From NCBI RefSeq assembly GCF_014698235.1, contig NZ_JACJSP010000016.1, positions 40,214-104,213 on the forward strand: DNA of 64,000 nucleotides, in the 5' to 3' direction. The DNA comes from Limnothrix sp. FACHB-406 (GTDB lineage Bacteria > Cyanobacteriota > Cyanobacteriia > CACIAM-69d). The translations under genes and the position numbers were made by a program. This document shows positions 41,404 to 49,867 of the stretch, one piece after another (the stretch's first letter is position 1; each line of letters starts with the position of its first letter). The notes under the pieces were generated by a model. The model did no database searches. It worked only from the letters and a program-made list of their open reading frames with translations, and had not been told where the DNA came from.

Positions 41404-44400
41404 ATGATCAACCCCGCCTCTCCTTCGGATTTTGTCTATCAGGTGGGGGGCAGTGTACCGCCCCGATCGCAGGCTTACGTGAAGCGCCAAGCGGACGACT
41501 ACCTCTTGCAAGCGCTGCTGGCGGGCGAGTTTTGCTATGTGTTCAATGCGCGGCAGATGGGCAAGTCGAGCCTGCGGTTGCGCACCATGATGCAACTGCA
41601 ACAACAGGGCATTAGCTGCGCGGCGATCGACCTGACGGCGATCGGGTCGCAAAAAATTGAAATTGAACAGTGGTACGCGGCGATCGCAGCCATGCTGAGT
41701 AAACCCCTGCCGTTGCCCTTTGATTTGCGGTCTTGGTGGAAGGAATATGCCTATTTACCTCCGGCGGCTCGTTTGGGGGAATTTATTGATGCAATTTTGC
41801 GATCGGGCATTACAAACCGCCTAGTTATTTTAATTGATGAAATTGATACGATTCTGAATTTAAAATTTCCCACGGATGATTTTTTTGCCCTAATTCGCAC
41901 CTGCTACAACCGCCGCGCGGAGTTGGATCTTTATCAAGGATTAACCTTTGCCCTGTTTGGAGTCACCACTCCCGGCGAGCTAATTTCTGATAAAAGTCGA
42001 ACACCCTTCAACATTGGCCAAGCAATTCAATTAACAGGGTTTCAGCACTCAGAAGTTAGCAGTTTGGCGGCGGGGTTGGTGAATGTGGTTCCGCAGCCAG
42101 AGCGGGTACTTTGGGAAATTTTGCGTTGGACTAATGGGCAACCATTTTTGGTGCAAAAAATTTGTGCGTTGGTGTTGCGATCGCGCCAATTATCAGCGGC
42201 CATGCCCACCGCAGCGGTTGACCAAACTACCGATCGCGCGGCCGATCGCACGGCCGATCGTGTGGCTGACCTATCCGCCGATGCCAATCCGCCTGCCCAG
42301 TTTTCGCCCAGGGCTTTTGTCGATCGGCTGATTCAAAGCCAAATCCTGAACCATTGGGAAGCCTCCGATGAACCGGAGCACTTGAAAACCATCCGCGATC
42401 GACTGCTGTATGACGAGCGATCGGCCGGGCGACGGCTGATGCTCTATCGCCAAATTTGCCGCGCCGAACTGAGCGCCGATCCACCGCCCCACCCACCGGG
42501 CCAAGCCACCGTGCCCCTGGTGCAGGCGGATGGGTCTGCGGCCCAAACGGAATTGCTGTTGGCGGGAATTGTGGAAAAACGGGACGGCTACCTGCGGGTT
42601 AAATGTCGCATTTACCGGGAAGTCTTTAACCTGGCCTGGGTCGATCGACAGTTAGACGACCTGCGCCCCTATGCCACTTGGCTGAATGCTTGGGTGGAAT
42701 CGAACTACCGCGATGCGTCCTATCTGTTGCGGGGCAATCCGTTGCGGGAAGCCTTGGATTGGATGCAAAAGCGCAGTCTCGATGATTTGGACTATCGCTA
42801 CTTGGCCGCTAGCCAGGAACTGGAGCAACTGGAAATTCAGCGACAACTGGAACTCGATCGCCTGCGGGAGGCCGAAGCCCGTTTGGAAATTGAGCAACGC
42901 AGTGTCCAGCGCCAACGCCAACTGCTCGTGGCCCTGAGCATTACCCTCGCCGCTTCCTTGGTTTCCGGTGGCATCACCCTGTACGCCTACCAGCAGGCCG
43001 CCATCAGCGACGTGCGATCGACCATTGCCGCCTCCCGAGGGAGTTTTGCCTCCGATCAACGACTGGATGCCCTATTGCAAGCTTTGCAAGCACGCGATCG
43101 CTTCCAACAATTGCGCCTTGTGCCGGCCCCAACTCGCCAAGAACTGAAGCAACGCACCCAAAGCGTTTTGGAGCAGGCGGTTTATGGCGAAAACGAGAAA
43201 AATCAGCGCTTTGCTCACCCCGGCGGCGCATTGGCCGCGGAATTCAGTCCCGATGGTCAATCGATCGTGACCACTGGCACCGATCGCACCGCCAAGGTGT
43301 GGCGCTCAAACGGCTCGTTGGTTCATACCTTGGAGCACAGTTCGTTGGTTTACGATGCCACCTTCAGCCCCGACAATCAAAAGCTGCTGACCGCCTCCCT
43401 TGACGGCAACTTGCACATTTGGGATCGCAACTCCGGCCGGTTGCTCAAGAAATTTACCGCCCATCAAGGGGGAATCTGGTCCGTGGACTGGAGCCAAGAT
43501 GGGCAATGGATTGTTTCCGGCAGCAGCGACCTGACCGCCAAAATTTGGTCAGCCACCACAGGCAATCTAAAAACCACCTTGCGGGGCCACAAATCCACCG
43601 TTTGGTCCGTGGCCTTTCACCCCAACAGCCAACGGGTAATCTCCACCGGCATTGATGGGCAAATGATCCTTTGGTCGATCGCGGGGCAACGCCAACACCA
43701 ATTCAACGCCGGAGCCAGCGCCGTTTGGGATGCCATTTTCAGCCCCGATGGCAACTTGATCCTCTCGGCCCACGCAGACAATCAATTACGGCTGTGGCGG
43801 GCCGATGGCACACCGGTACGCACCATTTTGCGCCATGAGGCAGCGGTGATTAATGTGGCATTCAGCGCCGATGGCCAACGGTTTGCCTCCGCTTCGGCCG
43901 ATCGCACCGTGCGCCTGTGGGAAACGGCCACCGGTCGCCTGCTGCGGATCTATCCGGGCCATGCGGCCACCATCCGCGGCCTTTCCTTCAACAGGGACGG
44001 CAAAACCCTGGCCTCCGTCAGCGAAGATGGCTTTTTGCGGTTTTGGGCCACCGAAAACGCCTTTTTTGAGCAATTGCAAGACCACCCCACCACCGTTTGG
44101 CGGGTAAATTATGCCGCCAAGTCTTCTCCCCTGTGGCCACAAGTGACCACCATCACCGCCAGCGATGTGCGTTTTTGGCAACGGAACGGGCGGCCGGTGC
44201 GGGAATTCACCAATCTCAGCGAGGGAGAGCTATACAGCCTGGCCCTGCACCCCACTCAGCCGCAGTTTGTGGCGGGGGATGCCAACGGCAAGCTGACTTG
44301 GGTGGATGTGACCACCGATCGCCGCCAATCCATGACCGGCAGCCAGTCCCCGATCCATGGCGTGGCCTTCAGTCCCGATGGGCGCTATTTGGCAGCGGTG

Positions 44401-45093
44401 GGCGACGATTTGCACTTCAACCTTTGGCGGCACGAGAACAATGGGCGCTATGTGCAGTTGCAACGGTTCCCGGCCCACAAAGCCCGCATTTGGGATGTGG
44501 CTTTCAGTCCCGATGGTTCCTATGTGGCCACCTCCAGCACCGATAGCACCGTGAAGCTTTGGACTTGGGCCGATCGCGCTCGCAGCCGACTTCAGGAACA
44601 ACCGGCCCAAGTGCTGAAGGGCACGGGCAGCGGCATTTGGGGCTTGGCGATTCGGGCCGACAGTGAACAGATCGCCGCCGCCAGCCGCAACCAAGAGGTG
44701 CGGATTTGGAACCGACGGGGCGAGCTGCTGCGCCAAATTCCCACCCAAGGTGATAGTGGTCTGACGCGGGTTGCTTGGAGTCCCGATGGGCAGTTGCTGG
44801 CGATCGCGAAAAACAACAGCGCGATCGAGCTGCGATCGCCCGAAGGCAAGCTGATCACCACCCTCAGCGGCCATAGCTCGATCGTCAGCAGCGTGTCTTT
44901 TAGTCCCGATGGGCAACAGCTCGCTTCCGGCAGCGAAGATCGAACGGCAACCCTTTGGAATTTGTCCCAAGTGCGATCGCTCAATTTTGTGGAATATGGC
45001 TGTCGATGGGTTGCCGATCGCTTGCAACATGGGGCACAGGATTTTGATTTACCCCTATGTCGGCCTTATTTGGATTTCAAAAGTAAAAAGTAA
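41404..45093 (+). CDS. AAA_35/STAND NTPase with membrane helix and WD40 repeats
   Basis: 1229 aa. Residues 1-370 are an AAA_35 NTPase (Walker A FNARQMGKSSLRL, Walker B LVILIDEIDTIL, and GQPFLVQKICALV). After a coiled coil there is one membrane helix (LLVALSITLAASLVSGGITLY, about 505-525). About fourteen WD40 repeats fill 595-1215, with recurring FSPDGQ, RLW and LRGHKSTVWSVAF-type strands. Such proteins sense a ligand through the propeller and signal through the NTPase domain. A recruited effector is not fused here; the upstream AAA_35 protein may be its partner. A 21-bp repeat covers the stop codon. Confidence 0.9.
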   Translation: MINPASPSDFVYQVGGSVPPRSQAYVKRQADDYLLQALLAGEFCYVFNARQMGKSSLRLRTMMQLQQQGISCAAIDLTAIGSQKIEIEQWYAAIAAMLSKPLPLPFDLRSWWKEYAYLPPAARLGEFIDAILRSGITNRLVILIDEIDTILNLKFPTDDFFALIRTCYNRRAELDLYQGLTFALFGVTTPGELISDKSRTPFNIGQAIQLTGFQHSEVSSLAAGLVNVVPQPERVLWEILRWTNGQPFLVQKICALVLRSRQLSAAMPTAAVDQTTDRAADRTADRVADLSADANPPAQFSPRAFVDRLIQSQILNHWEASDEPEHLKTIRDRLLYDERSAGRRLMLYRQICRAELSADPPPHPPGQATVPLVQADGSAAQTELLLAGIVEKRDGYLRVKCRIYREVFNLAWVDRQLDDLRPYATWLNAWVESNYRDASYLLRGNPLREALDWMQKRSLDDLDYRYLAASQELEQLEIQRQLELDRLREAEARLEIEQRSVQRQRQLLVALSITLAASLVSGGITLYAYQQAAISDVRSTIAASRGSFASDQRLDALLQALQARDRFQQLRLVPAPTRQELKQRTQSVLEQAVYGENEKNQRFAHPGGALAAEFSPDGQSIVTTGTDRTAKVWRSNGSLVHTLEHSSLVYDATFSPDNQKLLTASLDGNLHIWDRNSGRLLKKFTAHQGGIWSVDWSQDGQWIVSGSSDLTAKIWSATTGNLKTTLRGHKSTVWSVAFHPNSQRVISTGIDGQMILWSIAGQRQHQFNAGASAVWDAIFSPDGNLILSAHADNQLRLWRADGTPVRTILRHEAAVINVAFSADGQRFASASADRTVRLWETATGRLLRIYPGHAATIRGLSFNRDGKTLASVSEDGFLRFWATENAFFEQLQDHPTTVWRVNYAAKSSPLWPQVTTITASDVRFWQRNGRPVREFTNLSEGELYSLALHPTQPQFVAGDANGKLTWVDVTTDRRQSMTGSQSPIHGVAFSPDGRYLAAVGDDLHFNLWRHENNGRYVQLQRFPAHKARIWDVAFSPDGSYVATSSTDSTVKLWTWADRARSRLQEQPAQVLKGTGSGIWGLAIRADSEQIAAASRNQEVRIWNRRGELLRQIPTQGDSGLTRVAWSPDGQLLAIAKNNSAIELRSPEGKLITTLSGHSSIVSSVSFSPDGQQLASGSEDRTATLWNLSQVRSLNFVEYGCRWVADRLQHGAQDFDLPLCRPYLDFKSKK

Positions 45094-45126
45094 AATTTGA
45101 AAGGCAAAAAGTAAAATTTGAAAGGC
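45085..45126. repeat. 21-bp tandem repeat across the stop codon of the WD40 gene
   Basis: Two perfect copies of a 21-bp A-rich unit (AAAAAGTAAAATTTGAAAGG plus C). The TAA stop (45091-45093) lies in the first copy. Confidence 0.88.
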
Positions 45127-45256
45127 AAAAATAAAAGTAAAAGGTGATCAGACTCTCTCTAAGTAAATGCCTGAAAAGCAAATATCTAAAAAGCCAAAGT
45201 TACTGCCTTTTTTGTCTCATTGATCGATAGAGACAAGAGACTAAAATCGACAAAGA

Positions 45257-45276
45257 CAAGGGGCTTAAGCCCCTTG
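45257..45276. repeat. 20-bp perfect palindrome, copy 2
   Basis: CAAGGGGCTTAAGCCCCTTG, identical to 23510-23529. It lies between convergent genes, where it may help end transcription on both strands. Confidence 0.85.
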
Positions 45277-45322
45277 CCCCGATGATTGGATGATTACCGG
45301 TGAGTTGCTTTTCAGACCGCCT

Positions 45323-46306
45323 CTAGCGGAAAAGTTGGCGAATTTGTTCACGGGTTTGACCACTGCGCACCCGGCGATCGTAAAGCATTTGAATTAAATC
45401 CCGATCGAGCGGTGAAAAATCCTGTGTTTCCGTCCAGCCTTGATAAAACGTACTGTCGCGATAGGTTTCCGCATCGTTCATCAAGCCCAAAGATTGGGTC
45501 AGTTCTTCGCGAATCAGGTGCGATCGCTCCCGTTGGGTCACTCCCGTAGTGCTAATTAAAATTTGGGCCCGTTGAATTTCTAAATTGCCCGTCCACCAAA
45601 CCCGGAAAAAACCCAAATTTCGGGGCACATAGTGGGGGTCATATTTCGGAAAATCCGCTTCCGGCACAAAGTAAATGACGACATTGGGATTTTGGGTGGT
45701 GAAGCGAATCCGAATTGCGCCACCCAATAATTGATTGAGATCACCCACAATTCGATCGAGCGTTTCCCGATCGGTCGCCGTCGGCCCACCTCGCACCGCC
45801 AACCGCAGATCACTCGCCCACTTGCGAATGTAGTTTGTATCAGGATTATTGGAAAATTCGTTTCCAAATGCCACTTCCATGAAGTAGTCCAAAGCGGCCC
45901 GAGAATAGCGCCGATCGCTCGATCGGCGCGTGCTCATCAGCCACTGAGTAAGCGGTTGATGGGGTTGGTTCTTGAGATATTGCTGATCGTTGGGTTGATT
46001 ATTGGGTTGATCATTAATTTGATCGCCCAATCGGCCAATAAATCGGCCAACAAACTGATCAGTAAACTGGTCATTAAGCGGATTACCAATGAGCTGATTA
46101 CTCGCCAAGACCGATCGCCCCGGAGCCGGATCAATGGCGCGGCCCCAAGAACCCACCCCCCACAACAACATCACCAACCCGATCGCCCCCCATAGGGTAT
46201 TTCGGGGGATTGATCGACTCGTTGATCGACGCTTGGGTTGAATCTTGGATCCACTCTTGGATCCACTCTTGGATTGACTCTTTCGAGAACGGGGACGATC
46301 GCTCAT
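45323..46306 (-). CDS. DUF2927 domain protein, membrane-anchored
   Basis: 327 aa. A basic Ser/Lys repeat start (SKSGSKSGSK, coded by a 12-bp repeat) is followed by one membrane helix (LWGAIGLVMLLWGVGSW) and an Asn/Asp/Gln-rich repetitive stretch. The C-terminal DUF2927 domain (about 130-327) has HLIREELTQSLGLMNDAETY and FSPLDRDLIQMLYDRRVRSG. The family is described as zincin-like metallopeptidase-related; here the EE pair and His are present but a full HExxH is not. Expected location is periplasmic, anchored in the inner membrane. Confidence 0.82.
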   Translation of the reverse strand: MSDRPRSRKSQSKSGSKSGSKIQPKRRSTSRSIPRNTLWGAIGLVMLLWGVGSWGRAIDPAPGRSVLASNQLIGNPLNDQFTDQFVGRFIGRLGDQINDQPNNQPNDQQYLKNQPHQPLTQWLMSTRRSSDRRYSRAALDYFMEVAFGNEFSNNPDTNYIRKWASDLRLAVRGGPTATDRETLDRIVGDLNQLLGGAIRIRFTTQNPNVVIYFVPEADFPKYDPHYVPRNLGFFRVWWTGNLEIQRAQILISTTGVTQRERSHLIREELTQSLGLMNDAETYRDSTFYQGWTETQDFSPLDRDLIQMLYDRRVRSGQTREQIRQLFR

Positions 46307-46421
46307 AGCTGTTGGCTAACTTCTTGTGCCCATTATTGAGACCTAGATTGAAACCCAGGCCGAAACCCAAACGCATGGCGGCGGCAGCATCCGACCAACC
46401 GGCAATCCCCTAAACCGCCCC

Positions 46422-47012
46422 CTAAACTGCACTGAGACCAAAATAGGTCGGCTCATTGCCGGGTTTCCACTTGATGTTGCAACCCAAGCTGGGAATTTGG
46501 GGTTCCGGAACCGGTTCCCCCGCCCAAACGGCCGCCAACGCAGCCCGCAAATCTGCCCCATCATTGGGTTCTGGGTTGCCGGGGCGGCTGCGATCGAGCT
46601 GGCCACGATAGACCAAAGCGCGATCGCGATTAAACACAAAGAAATCTGGGGTGCAGGCGGCCGAGTAGGCCTGGGCCACCGCCTGAGTTTCGTCATAGCA
46701 CAGGGGGAAGTTGAATCCGCAGTCCCGGGCCCAGTCCGCCAGCCGATCGGGCGCATCATCGGGATAGGCCACCGCATCGTTAGCGCTGATGGCAACGATC
46801 CCTGCGCGATCGCCCCAATCTCGACCCAACCGGGCCAACTCCGCCTGAATATGCTTGACATAGGGACAATGGCGGCAAAGAAACATCACCAACAGCAACG
46901 GGCGATCGGCCACCGTTGCTAGGGAAATGGTCTCGCCCGTGGTCACCTCCGGCAGGGCAAAATCTGGAGCCAGAGTACCCAATTCCAACATCATTGAAGC
47001 GGTTAGCACCAT
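46422..47012 (-). CDS. Thioredoxin-fold redoxin family protein
   Basis: 196 aa AhpC/TSA-like protein. LGTLAPDFALPEVTTGETIS opens the fold, and FLCRHCPYVKHI carries a CxxC pair (CRHC). DDAPDRLADWARDCGFNFPL, AYSAACTPDFFVFNRD and LVYRGQLDRSRPG follow. The form is typical of thioredoxin-family proteins annotated as redoxins in cyanobacteria, probably a cytoplasmic thiol oxidoreductase or peroxidase. AGGAG lies ten bases before the ATG. Confidence 0.87.
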   Translation of the reverse strand: MVLTASMMLELGTLAPDFALPEVTTGETISLATVADRPLLLVMFLCRHCPYVKHIQAELARLGRDWGDRAGIVAISANDAVAYPDDAPDRLADWARDCGFNFPLCYDETQAVAQAYSAACTPDFFVFNRDRALVYRGQLDRSRPGNPEPNDGADLRAALAAVWAGEPVPEPQIPSLGCNIKWKPGNEPTYFGLSAV

Positions 47013-47043
47013 AACGGCTTAGTCTCCTGAAATAGGCAATTGA

Positions 47044-47122
47044 TTAACCAGCTTGGGTTAACCAGCTTGGGTTAACCAGCTTGAGTTAACCGGCTTGGGT
47101 TAACCGGCTTTGGTCAACCAGC
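47044..47122. repeat. 14-bp tandem repeat, about 5.6 units
   Basis: Units of TTAACCAGCTTGGG with one or two changes each, between the divergent starts of the redoxin and TPS-CHAT genes. The GTTAACC core is itself palindromic-like (GGTTAACC). Confidence 0.92.
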
Positions 47123-47227
47123 GAACGAAGAGGGGACGAAGCCTAGAATAATAGGCGCTTCATCCAGTCCCGAGAAATTGCCCGATCGCCAACCATCATT
47201 TCCACTCCCCTACCTCAGGATCGCCTC

Positions 47228-49813
47228 ATGTCCTTTCGCGTACTCTCGCAAGTTTGGCCCTGGTTGAGAGTTTGGTTGGGATTCACGATCGCCCTCGGCC
47301 CAGTCTGGATCGGCGGCCCAGCGCTGGCCGACGTGGTTCCGGCTGATGACGGATTGGGAACCCTTGTGGATCGCCCCAATGATCAACAGTTCAACATCAC
47401 AGGTGGCAGTCGATCGAGCAGTGGAACCAACCTCTTCCATGGGTTTGAGCAATTTGACCTGGAACCGGGCGACAGAGCCACCTTCATCATCGATCCCAGC
47501 ATCCAGAACATCTTTGGCCGCATTACCAGTGGCGATCCCTCGGTGATTGATGGTCTGGTGCAAATGAGCGGCGGTTCCGCCAATCTTTATCTTTTGAACC
47601 CGGCGGGCATCGTCTTTGGCAGCACGGCCCAAGTGAACGTACCCGGCAGCTTTTATGCCACCAGCGCCAACGCTGTGCAATTTGGTCTTCAGTGGTTCAA
47701 CGTCTTTGAAGGCAATGATTTACGGGGATTGAACGGCACGCCCACGGCCTTTGCCTTTTCGCCGTTCCTGGCCGGGTCGATCGTTCATGATGGAACCATT
47801 CAAGCGAATCAACAGGTGGCCCTCCTGGGGGGAACCGTGCTTTCTACGGGATCGATCGCCTCAGGGGCCAACGCCGTCACAGTGGCCGCCGTGGAGGGCG
47901 ATCGGGTGGTGCGCATCCAGGCGATCGGCAACATTCTCAGCTTCGACATTGGCATCCCTGGCCTCAGCAGCCCCAACAACAGCCCCATTCGGCCCGCTGA
48001 TACGGGATTCTTTGCACCCCTCACCCTACCGGAACTGCTGAGCGGCCCCGCTGAAAACGTCGCCACCAGCATTGCCGTGGGGGACGATGGAACCGTGCAA
48101 CTCACCCGCACTGGCGCAACGGTGACTCTGGAGCCGGGCGCGGCCTTGGTGACGGGGCCGGTTAATGGCCAAGAGGGGGGCACGGGTTTGCAAGTGTTGC
48201 GCGATCAATCGCCGTTCCCTGTGCTGCCAAGCGTTCCCAATCGCCCCGGATCTCTCGATGAACTGGGCGATCGGCTACCCCCTAACAACGCCCAAGATAT
48301 TGCCAGCGACTTTGAAGCCGGAAAGTTTGACCCGCCCGGCCTGCAAGGGGAGTTTGGCGATCGGGACTTTGGCCCCATTGGCCCGGGGGGAGAGGGAAAT
48401 CTAGCCTTTGATCCAGGGGAGTTGGGCCCCGATCACCCTCCGGGGCCCGATGGTGAATTTGGCCCAGACCCCCGAGAGTTGGGGCCCGATGGTGAATTTG
48501 GCCCCGGTGAACTGGGCCCCGAAAGTCTCGCCATGCTGGCTGACATTGAGGCCGGTGATCTAGCCCTGGATGCCAGCCTAGGCGACACCTTCTTGGAAGG
48601 AAACTTTGACCTAGGCTTGGATCAACTGGAAAACACCTGGACGCAGCAAATTGAGACCTATTTGGGTAGTTCAATCTCCAACAACCCCGTCAGCAGTGCC
48701 TCTTTACGGGAACTGTTGAGCGACATTCGACAACAGACCAACAGCCAAACTGCCTTGATCTACGTGATGTTGCAGGAACAACAAACGGATCTGGTGGTGA
48801 TTACCAGCAGCGGGGAACCGATCTACCGGCGATCGGGCGTGGGCCGGGCCGAAGTGTTGGCCGCCGCCGATCGCCTGCGCCAAGCGATCACCAATCCTGT
48901 GTTGCGCCGGGGCAACGCCTACCGCACGGCAGCAGAACAGCTCGATCGCTGGTTGATTGCCCCGATCGCCTCAGAACTGGCCGCCCAAAAGATCGATACC
49001 CTGCTGATCTCCCCCGATGTGGGCCTGCGATCGCTCCCCTGGGCCGCCCTGCATGATGGTCAGCAATTTTTGGTGCAGCGGTTTGCCTTAGGCATGACCC
49101 CCAGCGTTAACCTAACCGATGCCCGCTACGTCAGCCTTCGAAATGCGCCCATTTTGGCCATGGGAGCTTCTGAATTTCCAGCGGGGTTAAATCCCCTGCC
49201 TGCCGTCCCCATGGAACTGCAAACCATTGCCCAGGAACGGGCCCAAACCACCACCTTCTTGAACGAAGCCTTCACGATCGCCAACCTGCAAAACCAGCGC
49301 CAACGGCAACCGGCTCCCATTTTGCACCTGGCCACCCACGGCGAATTCAAACCTGGCCAACCGGTGAATTCCTACATTCAGTTCTGGAATCAGGAGCGCC
49401 TGACGCTCGATCGACTGCGGGAACTGAGTTTGAACAATCCCCCCGTGGAGTTGCTGGTGCTGAGTGCCTGTCGCACGGCCGTGGGTGATGCGAATGCGGA
49501 GTTGGGGTTTGCAGGGCTAGCCGTACAGGCGGGTGTGAAATCTGCCCTTGCCAGCCTTTGGTATGTGAGCGATGAAGGAACCCTAGCCCTCATGAGCGAG
49601 TTTTATCGACAACTCTCGATCGCCCCCACAAAGTCCCAAGCCCTGCGTCAGGCCCAAATGGCCATGATTGAAGGACGAGTCCGCGTTGAAGGGAGCGGCC
49701 TCACATCCAGCGCCCGGGGGCCGATCCCGTTGCCGTCGCTTCCCGACAATTCCGGATCCCTGGCTCATCCCTACTACTGGGCTGCCTTCGTGGCGATCGG
49801 CAGTCCTTGGTAA
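47228..49813 (+). CDS. Secreted TPS (filamentous haemagglutinin-type) - CHAT protease fusion
   Basis: 861 aa. A long signal peptide (WLRVWLGFTIALGPVWIGGPALA) leads to a TPS/haemagglutinin N-terminal domain (about 40-230) with NLFHGFEQFDL, SANLYLLNPAGIVFGSTAQV and SFYATSAN. The linker (about 360-440) is a repeat rich in Gly, Pro, Asp, Glu and Phe (GELGPD, GEFGPD). The C-terminal half is a CHAT domain, a caspase-like peptidase, with catalytic H704 in HLATHGEF and C748 in LSACRTA, ending HPYYWAAFVAIG. TPS domains direct export through an outer-membrane TpsB pore, which is not encoded in the window. The fusion implies a protease displayed outside the cell. Confidence 0.9.
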   Translation: MSFRVLSQVWPWLRVWLGFTIALGPVWIGGPALADVVPADDGLGTLVDRPNDQQFNITGGSRSSSGTNLFHGFEQFDLEPGDRATFIIDPSIQNIFGRITSGDPSVIDGLVQMSGGSANLYLLNPAGIVFGSTAQVNVPGSFYATSANAVQFGLQWFNVFEGNDLRGLNGTPTAFAFSPFLAGSIVHDGTIQANQQVALLGGTVLSTGSIASGANAVTVAAVEGDRVVRIQAIGNILSFDIGIPGLSSPNNSPIRPADTGFFAPLTLPELLSGPAENVATSIAVGDDGTVQLTRTGATVTLEPGAALVTGPVNGQEGGTGLQVLRDQSPFPVLPSVPNRPGSLDELGDRLPPNNAQDIASDFEAGKFDPPGLQGEFGDRDFGPIGPGGEGNLAFDPGELGPDHPPGPDGEFGPDPRELGPDGEFGPGELGPESLAMLADIEAGDLALDASLGDTFLEGNFDLGLDQLENTWTQQIETYLGSSISNNPVSSASLRELLSDIRQQTNSQTALIYVMLQEQQTDLVVITSSGEPIYRRSGVGRAEVLAAADRLRQAITNPVLRRGNAYRTAAEQLDRWLIAPIASELAAQKIDTLLISPDVGLRSLPWAALHDGQQFLVQRFALGMTPSVNLTDARYVSLRNAPILAMGASEFPAGLNPLPAVPMELQTIAQERAQTTTFLNEAFTIANLQNQRQRQPAPILHLATHGEFKPGQPVNSYIQFWNQERLTLDRLRELSLNNPPVELLVLSACRTAVGDANAELGFAGLAVQAGVKSALASLWYVSDEGTLALMSEFYRQLSIAPTKSQALRQAQMAMIEGRVRVEGSGLTSSARGPIPLPSLPDNSGSLAHPYYWAAFVAIGSPW

Positions 49814-49867
49814 AGTGAATAGAATGCACCTGATTTAGCGATCCACACAATCCAGCGCCCCTCGAAA

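Noticed and set aside
44230..45030. 266-codon minus-strand frame opposite the WD40 repeats
   Set aside because: Antisense shadow; low-complexity and no ribosome site.
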